Below, in pieces: positions 10,308 through 19,317 of a stretch of DNA of 64,000 nt (its first letter is position 1; each line of letters starts with the position of its first letter). The stretch spans positions 564,501 to 628,500 of the forward strand of contig JAJEKV010000134.1 in assembly GCA_021234155.1 (NCBI GenBank), given 5' to 3'. Made by a program: the position numbers and the translations under genes. The notes under the pieces are model-generated. The model did no database searches. It saw only the letters and a list, made by a program, of their open reading frames with translations, and was not told the origin of the DNA. The DNA comes from Isoetes taiwanensis (taxonomy: Eukaryota; Streptophyta; Lycopodiopsida; Isoetales; Isoetaceae).

Positions 10308-10322
10308 TGGTATCAGAGCAGG
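10308..10322 (+). other. tRNA-iMet primer-binding site
   Basis: TGGTATCAGAGCAGG matches the standard plant retrotransposon primer site, complementary to the 3' end of initiator Met tRNA (TGGTATCAGAG core). It directly follows CACAACA. A functional copy of the same core is seen in the Copia element (complement of 60221-60238). Confidence 0.65.
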
Positions 10323-10475
10323 TGGCTCTTGAGATCAAGAGTTTTAGGAAGTGAAGGAAAGAAGTGGCAGTTTGGAGGTCGAGGTTTTGTCTCTGGCCTT
10401 GGAACCATGCTCATCAAGGACCATGGAAAATCCTAGGAACTACCTGAGATATGCATTATTTGGTGTGCCTTATGG

Positions 10476-10906
10476 AAAGGGGCCACCCTGGATATGGCAT
10501 GTAGGCTCGAGATGCATGTAGCATGGCAAGCTACAGGAACCCGTAAGGATCCCTGGTGTTGCTTATGGGAAGGGGCCACCATGGATATGGCATGGAAGCT
10601 CCAGATGCATGTAGCAAGACAAACTATAGGAACCCGGACAGATCCCATGAAGAAGTTGATGGCAACAAGAAAGTTAGAAACGATGTTGATGGATTTTCAC
10701 AGTGAATGGCAAGATTGCAAGCAGGTGCCTGAGACTATAGGCCAAGATGAGATCAGCCTGCTGACGAGTCATAAAAGACCCAACGAAGAAGCTGATGACA
10801 GCAAGAAAGCTAGAGACACTGTTGATGGATTTTTTCAGTGGAAGGCAAGCCTGCAAGCAAGTGCCTAAGACTATAGGCAAAAACGAAATCAGTTTAACAG
10901 GAGAAC
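10476..10906 (+). repeat. Two nested degenerate tandem repeats
   Basis: A roughly 93-bp unit occurs at about 10476 and 10569 (each with GGGGCCACC, GGATATGGCATG and AGATGCATGTAGCA). It is followed by a roughly 135-bp unit at about 10649 and 10784 (each with GAAGAAGNTGATG, GATGTTGATGGATTTT-like and CAAGCAGGTGCC-like words). The units are open in one frame, so they can be read as 124 codons of repetitive peptide, but no family is recognisable. Confidence 0.6.
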
Positions 10907-10933
10907 TGAACAGCAAGAAGTGGGAAAAATGTC

Positions 10934-12139
10934 GTGGCATCTAGAATTATTGTGGCCGTAAGCAATAAATGGCCATACTGTATCAAATTGCTTAAAAGTG
11001 GAAGCAGGGTGGAGGCAGTCAATGTCATTCTGAAGTTATGGATTGAGGACGATTGCCTGTTATTGTTGAAGTTCATAATATCACAGACTTTCAGGTTCAC
11101 CTCTAGAGATTTACAAGGACTTGCTGCAGATGCTGGCATATTTGCAATAAGTAGAGGCGTACTGATGCAAAAGGCCTCAGTCAAAAGCAAAGCAACTAAA
11201 ACTGCTATTATTGCAGCCGAAGAAGCACAATGGCATGGCAAGGCAGGGATGGCTAATGGAGTTATTGGGAGACTCCAGGACATTAAGAAAGCCTTTGATT
11301 GTGCAAAGTTGAAGAAGGGGTTTGCTATAGGGACTCCAAAGATGCCAAATGTCAAATGGGAGGATGTTGGAAGACTAGAGGATGTAAAGAAAGCTATACT
11401 TGATACTGTGCAGAAAGTTCCAATAGCACATGGCCGTAAGGATATTTTGGTCTTAGTGGTTGCTGCGGTTGAGGATGAAGATTCTGTTGTACTTTCTCTG
11501 CAACATTGCTTTACTCATAAGATTGCTTTGGGGACACCCAATGAGAATGACCGGCTTGAGTGTCTTCGCCATTATATTAGAATTGAAAGAGTTGATTCTA
11601 ATAGCTCAACTCTAATGGAGGATGTTCTTGGTGGTGTAGAAGCATTTATTCCTAAGGGTAATAGTGCATCAGGTGCATTGACTCCCACGGATGACAAAGA
11701 AATATTAGTTTCTGACGGAGTTCGAAATGAAGTTATTGGTGTAGAGGCAGTTATTCTTAAGGATAATGTAAATGTTCCAGTTGCGGAGGGTGAGCAAAAT
11801 AAGTCTATGGGCTTAGAGGATGGCCAAGGTCAGATTTCCTCCCTTCGTTCTATGGATAGTATACCTAACAAGGTTGAATGTTTGTACTTTGCCCAAGAAT
11901 TCCATGACAGGAAACAAAAGGAAGCTCGAGTAAGCATGTCTAGGGAGCATAGATCTAGAACTTCTTATGCTAATTTTCTAACTTCTTTGATTGCTGATAC
12001 GGATACTGGATTTGGTGGCACTACTACCATCGTTAAGCTTGTTAAGAATATTGTTGAGCACAACACTGCAGGTATTCATATGAAAAATCAAACCTATGTA
12101 ACTAAGAAATGTGGGCACATATGTGGTCAGCACCGTTGA
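10934..12139 (+). CDS. Chimeric ORF: shuffled PEX6 pieces fused to isocitrate lyase
   Basis: One open frame of 401 codons. Residues about 52-162 match the D1-D2 linker and start of the D2 AAA domain of peroxin 6, the ATPase that recycles the peroxisomal import receptor: [14 protein letters not shown], then [14 protein letters not shown] and [13 protein letters not shown]. Residues about 170-234 match the end of the PEX6 D1 domain ([17 protein letters not shown]), which should precede the linker, so the order is shuffled. Residues about 301-399 match isocitrate lyase, a glyoxylate-cycle enzyme: [33 protein letters not shown] and VTKKCGH. Residues 235-300 hold an unassigned stretch with a [20 protein letters not shown] repeat. 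No Walker A motif and no complete catalytic site remain. ICL homology continues in another frame after 12130. Probably a non-functional capture product, though a frame this long is unusual for junk. Confidence 0.75.
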   Translation: MASRIIVAVSNKWPYCIKLLKSGSRVEAVNVILKLWIEDDCLLLLKFIISQTFRFTSRDLQGLAADAGIFAISRGVLMQKASVKSKATKTAIIAAEEAQWHGKAGMANGVIGRLQDIKKAFDCAKLKKGFAIGTPKMPNVKWEDVGRLEDVKKAILDTVQKVPIAHGRKDILVLVVAAVEDEDSVVLSLQHCFTHKIALGTPNENDRLECLRHYIRIERVDSNSSTLMEDVLGGVEAFIPKGNSASGALTPTDDKEILVSDGVRNEVIGVEAVILKDNVNVPVAEGEQNKSMGLEDGQGQISSLRSMDSIPNKVECLYFAQEFHDRKQKEARVSMSREHRSRTSYANFLTSLIADTDTGFGGTTTIVKLVKNIVEHNTAGIHMKNQTYVTKKCGHICGQHR

Positions 12140-12464
12140 GAATATAAATTGTCTTGTTGCTGCTAGGTTGCAGATCGACATAATGGGTGTGGAGCAGATC
12201 CTGGTTGCTATATATGATTTTGTTGTTGCAACTTTGATAAGAACAATATTGATGCTATTGGAATACGTGAGCCATTTAGATGTTGAGCTGATCCAGCTAC
12301 ATGAAAGTATCCACTCAAATCATGTTTCAGGTCGAAGGCTATCAAATCGAACATCTCAATTGGATAAAGAAAGAGATGTTTTAAAGTCAGGCAGGGAATT
12401 TGTTGGAACTGGGAGTGCAGAAGCTGCTGCAGACACTTCAGAAAGCCAGCAATTGAGTGCCTAA
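12111..12464 (+). pseudogene. Isocitrate lyase continuation plus unknown third gene piece
   Basis: After a frameshift near 12130 the ICL match continues through INCLVAARLQIDIMG and VEQILVA to VATLI (to about 12242). The same frame then carries a different segment, VSHLDVELIQLHESIHSNHV and LDKERDVLKSGREF, a charged likely coiled-coil piece that I cannot assign. The sudden change of protein type without a stop indicates another fused gene fragment. It ends in a TAA/TAG-rich stretch at 12462. Confidence 0.6.
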
Positions 12465-12469
12465 GAACC

Positions 12470-12772
12470 TTGGATACATGTTATTCTATATTGCAAAAGA
12501 AGCTGGGTATGATCTTTGCTTCTGCAGGAACTGCTGAAAGTAAAAATTATACTCCATCTGACATGAATGTGCAGCAACTACAGTCTTTAAGAATGTCCAA
12601 GCTAAAGATGTATTTGAAGATGAATGAATTGCCATCATCATCAAGTTTGATGAAAGAGAGCCCAGATAAGGAAGCTAAAGCTAGTGCCGACTTGGAAATT
12701 ATGGTAAAGTATGACATGATTACTGCATTGTCCTCAAATTTATGGCAGCCAGATCTATGGGAACAAAATTGA
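12470..12772 (+). pseudogene. Unrecognised ORF fragment at end of capture cluster
   Basis: A 100-codon frame with LQKKLGMIFASAGTAESKN near its start and NVQQLQSLRMSKLKMYLKMN in the middle. Codon-like composition and position right after the PEX6/ICL/coiled-coil fragments suggest a fourth captured host piece. No domain is recognised. A host gene of its own is unlikely, since nothing upstream looks like a promoter or N-terminus. Confidence 0.35.
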
Positions 12773-13684
12773 AAACTAATACAAAGCTGTTGCCAATGAA
12801 CTTTATAAACATGCTCTAAATCGCTACATTGGAATAAGACTTTAAAGGGTATAGTTAAAGTAACTTACTTCCCCATTGCGAGGCACAAACACTTTCGAGA
12901 GTCTTCAACTTGGTGGGCTAGTGACGATGGCGGCTCAAGAACAAAGTGAGTCGCCGCCTATCAATGTTACCTTGAAATATTAAGCAATTGATCAAATAAC
13001 AAATTAAAATGAAAGTAAAATGATACCATTAACATATTCATTGCATCTAAGAGCAACAAAATAAGCTCCTCTCGTGCCTTCCACTCCGCATCTTGCGATG
13101 GGGAGGGAAGATATGCCAGGAAACGCCAGTAGAGGGCATATGCGAACCGGGATGCGAACATTTTTTAAGGCAACGAAGAGCTTTACATGTGCAGACCGTA
13201 GGACTAAGCCATGGCTGAACTCGAAGGGTAGAGATGTAAATAAAGAAGCTGAGATTCAAGAAGGAGACTCTCAAATCGTCAAGTATGCACAGCCCTTGTA
13301 AATAAGCTCCCTGCATTCAAATAAAGGCGATTAGTTAATCGCTTTATATATATCTTAAGGGAAAAGAAAGGAGAACAGGCATGCAGTGGATTTACCGGAA
13401 TCCTTTGATGTGTTTCTCAAGGGCTTGCAGCAAGCGGAGCACCTCAAATTCGTAGATCTGGTATGCCCTTCTGATATTAATTAGAGCTTCGAGCATGTAA
13501 GCTATGGCATGTAAGCTTCAAGCATGTAAACTATGGCAAAAAATCCTCCAAAGCCATAAACCTGATGAGCTATGGCTACGCTCTGGCTTATACCTAACCG
13601 ACGAAGAAGAACAGCGACAAAGAAGAACAGTGCCAGAGAAAAACAGTGCCAGAAGAAGAACAACCTCCCAACTTTTATGTTGTC
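12773..13684. other. No gene recognised; small palindrome near 13321
   Basis: Weak frames only. An imperfect palindrome AAAGGCGATTAGTTAATCGC with a following TTTA lies at 13323-13346, followed by a TATATATAT run that could act as a TATA-like element. Short words repeat at 13497-13545 (GCATGTAAGCT, GCATGTAAACT, CTATGGCA). Confidence 0.35.
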
Positions 13685-13797
13685 GGGGAAATGGAAGAGG
13701 GTCCCCTTTTCCGATTTGGAAGGGACCCGCTCCCGGCTGCCGCCGGTCGCGGGGACCCCCTTCCAAACCGGAAAAGGGTCCCCTCATTCCATTCCCC
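13685..13797. repeat. GC-rich inverted repeat (hairpin)
   Basis: The left arm 13685-13730 (GGGGAAATGGAAGAGGGTCC at its start) is complementary to the right arm 13749-13797 (GGGTCCCCTCATTCCATTCC near its end), with a few mismatches and an 18-bp loop rich in CCGGC. The arms are far more GC-rich than the surroundings. It could be a foldback end or a small-RNA hairpin. No flanking element was identified. Confidence 0.75.
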
Positions 13798-14476
13798 TAT
13801 ACAACAGCGCCTCCATCTGCAAAAAAAGATCAGAGAAAGTAGAAGATTTGTGCCATATCTGATGCCGAACCTGCAAAAGATCAAGAGAATCATACCAAGG
13901 AGGTAGCTGCTCCATCCGCCATATCCGCCTTGCCTTGCCGCTTTCGCCCATTAAGAAAGATTTTTTTTTTTTGCCTTTTCTTTCCATTTGTTCACATTGC
14001 CTTTTGTCTTTTTTTAGCCAATGTTTTTTCCTCCCACGTTGTTCTTTCTGCCACCTATTATTTATGACTACCTTTTTCTTTATTATCCTTGCCACCTTGC
14101 CCACATTCCTTTGTTTCTTTTCCTTTGCTCCATGATATACCATCATTTGCTTGCCATATTATTTTCTAGCCTCCTTACATCTTATCTTGCTATTTCATTT
14201 GCCTCTTGTGAAAACATTCATCAATTTTGCTTTGTTACACATCTTGTTGGATACTTTGGCTATCAACTTGCCACATGTTTGTTTGGGCATATCTCCTTGC
14301 TCTATGATATTTAATAGCCCATTGCCCCTTGTTACCATGTTTTATAATCCTTACCCATGTATTATGATTCACATTTTTATTTGGGAGTATCCATCTCTCT
14401 AAGACCATTGCCCCATTGCATGCAAGCCCTACCCCAAGGCAAATACTACCATTACTTTTCAAAAATTTTCCCATGG
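13798..14476. other. Pyrimidine-rich AT stretch without gene
   Basis: The plus strand is T/C rich from about 13955 to 14400 (TTTTTTGCC, TTTCTTTCC words). Several overlapping frames exist only because stops are rare in such sequence. No family recognised. Confidence 0.35.
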
Positions 14477-15150
14477 CATATAAGTTATATTTTGGTGTTG
14501 GAGTCCTTAAAAACTCCAAAATATTATCTTTTTCAAATAGGTTTGAAGGGTCCATTAAAACCCCCAATTTCTTAATAGATTTGGTGGAACCCGTAAAACC
14601 CCCAGTTAGCTCTTCTTTGTGCCAAAGAAGACTAACTTATTGTTCTTAAAATATGAAACGTCTTGAAGTTGGTGGCCGAGGGGGCCATCCACATCTTTTT
14701 GTTTGGGCGTGATGTTGACTCGATTTTTGGCAAATCCCGATCAATATAGAAGAATTGCACTCTAAAGGTCTAAATGGGGGGGAGAAGATCAAGGGTCCAG
14801 ATTCATTTGTGCTTGTTTTTAGAATCCAATGGCCCATATTAATTTGTGTTGTTAAGCAAGAAGACGAATTTGGTTATGAGGGAGAAGAAGACAAAAGCAA
14901 GAGAATTAATGAGGTGTCAAAAAGAAGGGCAAGGATCATGCCAAGTGGAAGGCAGAGATTTGTGAGAAAAATTATAAATACCTTGAGGGGACTTGCTCTC
15001 CTCCTCTTTGGCTCATGGAAGTCCCATGTAGACTGGGTAGTGGCAGGCCCAGGGAAGGGTGGTGAGAGCCTCTTCCCCCATGGTGATGACTTGGGTAACA
15101 CTCTATAGTAGAGTTTCTTGTATTTATTTTCTTTGAATAAAAGTGGTGCA
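14477..15150 (+). repeat. Interspersed repeat family A, copy 1 (longest)
   Basis: Shares a backbone with 47217-47780 (AAGTTATATTTTGGTGTTG start, CCCCCAGTTAGCTCTTCTTT and GATGTTGAC words, a G-run, AGATCAAGGGTC) and with 15615-15903. Its last part (14990-15150) recurs at 30402-30545: GGCTCATGGAAGTCCCATG, GGGTAACACTCT, then an AATAAAA signal. No coding capacity is evident. The layout (G-run, polyadenylation-like signal, no ORF) suggests an LTR or a non-autonomous retroelement. Terminal duplications were not identified. Confidence 0.65.
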
Positions 15151-15614
15151 CTCGATCTTCCATAAAAGCTTTTATATTTTTATCTTCTTTTCCTTACACA
15201 AATTTTCCATCTCCATATTTTTAAGCCTTCTTCCACATACATTTGATCTTCAAATTTTTAAGCTTCTTTGTCATGCCTTATTTTGCCTTGCTCACTCCAT
15301 TTCATTACATTCATATGCGCCTTATGCTTATATTTTGAAAGGCGCTAAATTCTTAATCTGCCACAAATTTGAATGATGTAGGGGAGATGGGAAATCCCCA
15401 CATCGCATATGTGTGTCATAACTTGTATCATATGTGTGTCACATCATTTTTATCTCGTGGACGAAAAAATTTATGACATGTGTCATAGGTCATATATTGT
15501 GCATGTCATATGTCATGTTTGTCACGAGATACGTCATATATATTATGGAGATGTTGCATATACTTATGTCACATGTCAAATTATAACATGCGTCACAAGT
15601 TAGCAGTAGTTATG
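15151..15614. other. T-rich stretch ending in palindrome and TGTCAT words
   Basis: No gene. 15375-15404 is an imperfect palindrome, GATGTAGGGGAGATGGGAAA followed by TCCCCACATC. A related motif occurs at 38190-38217 and 52718-52746, each after TTTGAATGATG-like or TTCGAATGATG sequence. From 15405 to 15600 the words CATATGTGTGTCA and GTCATATGTCATG recur as a degenerate satellite-like patch. Confidence 0.45.
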
Positions 15615-15903
15615 TGTGTTGATCGGGTCTTTGGCAAATCCCGGTCAACATAGAAGAAATGCACTTTAAAGGTCCGCCGGGGGGGAGGGGGAGGGAGGGA
15701 GGGAGGGAGAGAGGCTCTAGATCTATTTGTATTTCTTGTTAAAATTTAAAGGCCTTGACCAACTTGTGCTTATTGTTAAGGAAGACGACAAAATGGGGGA
15801 GATTGATAAGGTATAAAAATATAGGGCTTAGATCATGACAAGTGGATGGCCAAGATTGATGTAAAAAAATATAAATATCTTGAGGGTACTTGTTCTTCTC
15901 CTT
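15615..15903 (+). repeat. Interspersed repeat family A, copy 2 (internal part)
   Basis: Aligns by eye with 47455-47760 and 14705-15000: TTTGGCAAATCCCGGTCAAC, ATAGAAGAAATGCAC, a G-rich run with (GGGA)n at about 15677-15712, TTGACCAACTTGTGCTTATT, and GATTGATGTAAAAAAATATA. It ends where the 180-bp array begins. Confidence 0.65.
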
Positions 15904-16810
15904 CATGTGCTTGGGCTTGTTGGAAAGCTGGTTCAGAGATCTTTCCAACGGTGTATGGTACCTGCATGCTTGGCTTTGTTTCTGTGCTCAAATTGGCACT
16001 TTTCCGGGCTGTGTGCTAGGATTTATGTGGCAACCGGTAGACACTTCCACGGACTGTATCTCTCACATCCGGTGTCAGATTTCATGTGCTTGGGCTTGTT
16101 GGAAAGCTGGTTCAGAGAGCTTTCCAATGGTGTATGATATCTACATGCTTGTCTTTGTTTCAGTGCTCAAATCTGCACTTTTCCGGGCTGTGTGCTAGGG
16201 TTTTTGTGGCAGCTCTTCTTCTTCCTTCTTTGAGAAGTATAGCCCTCGCCTGATGCCGTTGTTGGCCTTGGCCACGCGGTGTTGAAAGGTGTGCGTTGTA
16301 CTCTTATTGAAGGTTACGAGAATGTTTTACTAATTCATACCCTATTTCCTGATGGTGTTGTTGATGAAAGTCCGACACCAATATAGGGATTGGCGTATGT
16401 TTTAGTAAGTATTCGATTGGTCTCGTCTTGCGGCAGAATTTTGATCGGTCATATCTCTCACATCCGGTGTCAGATTTTCATGTGCTTGGGCTTGTTGGAA
16501 AGCTGGTTCAGAGATCTTTCCAACGGTGTATGGTACCTGCATGCTTGGCTTTGTTTCTGTGCTCAAATTGGCACTTTTCCGGGCTGTGTGCTAGGGTTTC
16601 TGTGGCAACCGGTAGACACTTCGACGGACTGTATCTCTCACATACGGTATCAGATTTTCATGTGCTTGGGCTTGTTGGAAAGCTGGTTCAGAGAGCTTTC
16701 CAACGGCGTATGATACCTGCATGCCTGTCTTTGTTTCAGTGCTCAAATCTGCACGTTTCCGCACTGTGTGCTAGAGGTTTTTGTGGCAGCCGGTACACAC
16801 CAGATATCCA
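15904..16810 (+). repeat. 180-bp tandem array of hairpin-bearing monomers
   Basis: Four monomers begin with CATGTGCTTGGGCTTGTTGG at 15904, 16083, 16479 and 16659 (periods 179 and 180, with a 217-bp interruption after the second). Each contains an inverted repeat: GTTGGAAAG, 12-13 bases of spacer, then CTTTCCAAC or a close variant. In the fourth monomer the stem is 11 bp (GTTGGAAAGCT/AGCTTTCCAAC). The monomers also share TTCCGGGCTGTGTGCTAGG, replaced by a variant in the last. Open frames across it only reflect the repeat. The array ends just before the Gypsy target site. Confidence 0.85.
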
Positions 16811-16920
16811 GGAGTCTATTAGCTACTTTCCTTTTTTTTGCCCCCTTTCAGCCCCTTTGCTCCCTTTGCTCCCAACCCTAATTTGGGCAGTCAGAGCATA
16901 CAAATTAATGTTGAGCTAGG

Positions 16921-16925
16921 CTCCA
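16921..16925. repeat. Target-site duplication, left (CTCCA)
   Basis: CTCCA directly before the 5' LTR is repeated exactly at 25178-25182 after the 3' LTR. Five bases is the usual length for Gypsy integration. It proves that both LTRs belong to one insertion. Confidence 0.9.
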
Positions 16926-17696
16926 TGTAGAAGGAATAATTTGTTCAAAATTGTGCATTTTGGATGAAAACATGATTATGAGAGCATTACCATGTCGTTC
17001 TACTATTGTGAGTGGTGGAAAAATGTGTGAAATTATCATATTTGGATATTATTTGTTATTTGACCATGGGAACTTAGTTGAAAGATATTAATTGTAATAT
17101 GAAAAGAAGGATTGTTATTAAAAGAAAACCTATGGTGGAGATTTCTTGGATCTAAGGGCTAGGAGCAAAAGCCCCTTTTCTCTTGAAAGGGCACGAATGT
17201 TACAGATTAGGGTGAGACCAGTTGGAAAAGCGGAGCAGGCATTGGGAACAGATCCGACCAAGGGCAGCGCAGAGCATTCCAGGGGAAGATCCGATCACAG
17301 CAGAGGAGCGGAGCAGTGCAGAACATGTCGCGGAATCATGCTGAAGATCTTCTGATACATTTCGTGGCTGTTTGATCATGCTGTATTCAGAGATAAGTCT
17401 GTTATAAATTTTGTTATTCCATTCTAAAACTATGAATGTGATTCCTATTGCCAAACTGCCTGTGTTTATGGCTTGTTTATAAGATAACTTAAGTACTATG
17501 GATATTTGGTGTATACAGATCTGAAACTATGGAATATAACTCTGGTTCATTATCATATTACTTGTTATGAAATGTCTCCTGTGAATCTTTAAATCCTTAT
17601 TGCTACACATCTGGATACCTGGGTTCAATTCCCTGTGTATTGATAATGAATTATCTGTTGGCTATATTGTTCCTACACACACGAAAACCGTCTACA
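16926..17696 (+). repeat. 5' LTR of the Gypsy element
   Basis: 771 bp, TGTAGAAGGAATAATTTG at the start and CGTCTACA at the end. It differs from the 3' LTR by about seven single bases plus one messy patch at 17265-17325, so the insertion is young. Most differences fall in CAG, CTG or CCG contexts. Confidence 0.93.
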
Positions 17697-17700
17697 TGTT

Positions 17701-17718
17701 TGGTGGCTTCGCCCGGAC
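17701..17718 (+). other. Probable primer-binding site of the Gypsy element
   Basis: TGGTGGCTTCGCCCGGAC begins four bases after the 5' LTR, where retrotransposon primer sites lie, and starts with the TGG that pairs with the tRNA CCA end. It is not the initiator Met type. The matching tRNA was not identified. Confidence 0.5.
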
Positions 17719-17970
17719 CAGGCTTAGAGTGAGCGAGATTATCTCATGCATAAACCTTGCATCTGGAAAGAACCGGGAATGATTAATAATTATTATTGCT
17801 TGTCTGAATAATTGCTTGCATACTTGCTGCTGAATAAATTATGTTAAGAGATTGAAAAAGGGGAAAACTTCACTGGGAATAGTAAATGGGGATAGAAGCG
17901 CCATGCTAAACAGAAGAGCGAGAGTGCCACTGTTATAGATGGGACATGCCACCCATAAAACCTGTGATGT

Positions 17971-19317
17971 ATGAATCCATCATTCACCAAAGAGCAAAGG
18001 GAGAAGCAAGCTCGATTAAGACAAGAGAGATATAATAGACGCCTCCAACAACAAGAGGAGGAAGATCTTCAGTTAAAAACACTATTCCACAGGACTAGCC
18101 ATTCTGAAAATTCCATTTCACAAAATACACAAAATATGAGCACATCAACTGTTAAATCAGCGCGCATACGCTATGGTACTTTTAGTGGTCAGGTAGGAGA
18201 AGACCCTGATGCACATGTTAGCCATTTTCTTACGGTGAGTGAGGTAAATCAAGAGAATATAAACACGGAGCGATTAAGATGGTTCCCAGCCACGTTGATG
18301 GGTGGAGCTTCAGAGTGGTATCGCCACTCATTGAAGAATACCACTTATGCTACTTGGAAGGAATTGGAAGAAGCATTTCTAGAAACTTTTAGACCTGCAA
18401 GGTTTATAGATAGACTGGATGACGAATTACAAGACTTCACCATGTTGCCAAACGAGTCTATTCAAAGTTATGTTAATAGATTTCGTAGACTCTTGGGTAA
18501 GAAACCTAAACCACCAGATGTCGAATATCAGATTAGATGGTTTACTAAAGGACTTCCTAGCCACATGAGCTTTTACGTAAAAATGCAGTCCCCTGCGTCC
18601 TTAGAAGCAGCAATTAAAATTGCATCCCAACTAGAACTGGCAGGGATGAATTATATGAGAAACCCACAAATGAATGCTAATATGACAAGCATCCCTAGTT
18701 TCTATGCGCCTAATATTCCAGACATACATGTCCATTATGCATCCCCTCAATTAGTTGATTATAGTAGAATGCCTTATGGAGCAACTTCTAGAGGGTTGGT
18801 GCAGCCACAAATAGCTCCAAATCAGCCTCCTATATCTGATCTTCAGACAACTATTAGGCAAACTATTGATGAGGTCTTGAAAAAGGAGTTGGGTAAGCAA
18901 TTATCTGCAATTAGAACACCTCGTAATTTAGAGCCCAAGCCCCGTAGAAATGTATGGTGTGTTCAATGTCAAGGTTATGGTCATTTTCCCAATGAGTGTC
19001 CTTTGACCAAGCCTAGGACATGGTGCAATTATTGTTGTAGGAGTAACCATAATGATAATGACTGTTATTTCCAGCAAGATAGGAGAGTTGATCCAGCGAG
19101 GACAAATGTGAGACCTGCTGTCTCAAAACCATCTAGCACACCTAGCTATTATATCCAACCCGCTATGGTAGACGGTGGACAAATGCCGCCATTAGTTCCT
19201 GTTTATGCTGCTAAGGGAGAAATAATACACCCAATAGGTTCTCAAGGCCAGCACCAAGATAATCAAGGTCCCAACAACCTATTACATGTTTCAGGTGCCA
19301 GGAAGAGGGACACGTAG
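17971..19317 (+). CDS. gag: Gypsy Gag (capsid and first zinc knuckle)
   Basis: A 448-codon frame. Residues about 55-230 have the plant retrotransposon Gag fold signature (ASEWYRHSLKNTTYATWKEL, then LPNESIQSYVNRFRRLLG). A zinc-knuckle-like CVQCQGYGHFPNECP lies near residue 330, followed by a Cys/His-rich CNYCCRSNHNDNDCY. Gag packages the element RNA into virus-like particles. The frame ends at 19317, but a further zinc knuckle (CFRCQEEGHVAPNCP at 19287-19331) is read in the protease frame. A one-base shift near 19275-19285 therefore separates Gag from Pol here; it may be a mutation and not programmed. Confidence 0.9.
   Translation: MNPSFTKEQREKQARLRQERYNRRLQQQEEEDLQLKTLFHRTSHSENSISQNTQNMSTSTVKSARIRYGTFSGQVGEDPDAHVSHFLTVSEVNQENINTERLRWFPATLMGGASEWYRHSLKNTTYATWKELEEAFLETFRPARFIDRLDDELQDFTMLPNESIQSYVNRFRRLLGKKPKPPDVEYQIRWFTKGLPSHMSFYVKMQSPASLEAAIKIASQLELAGMNYMRNPQMNANMTSIPSFYAPNIPDIHVHYASPQLVDYSRMPYGATSRGLVQPQIAPNQPPISDLQTTIRQTIDEVLKKELGKQLSAIRTPRNLEPKPRRNVWCVQCQGYGHFPNECPLTKPRTWCNYCCRSNHNDNDCYFQQDRRVDPARTNVRPAVSKPSSTPSYYIQPAMVDGGQMPPLVPVYAAKGEIIHPIGSQGQHQDNQGPNNLLHVSGARKRDT

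Noticed and set aside
11120-11640. A functional AAA ATPase gene
   Set aside because: Walker A and B and the second-region-of-homology residues are absent, PEX6 segments are in the wrong order, and the frame fuses to isocitrate lyase.
13935-14650. Overlapping plus-strand frames with hydrophobic Phe/Leu/His sequence, looking like membrane proteins
   Set aside because: Pyrimidine-rich DNA gives such translations by chance. Several frames are open at once and none has recognisable motifs.
15880-16919. Frames of 85-163 codons repeating HVLGLVGKLVQR-type text
   Set aside because: They are readings of the 180-bp tandem repeat in different frames. The hairpin structure and not the peptide is conserved.
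17616-17640. Perfect tRNA B-box-like GGTTCAATTCC inside the Gypsy 5' LTR
   Set aside because: No A box or tRNA fold upstream at suitable spacing. It is part of the LTR, repeated in the 3' LTR, so chance within the element is more likely.
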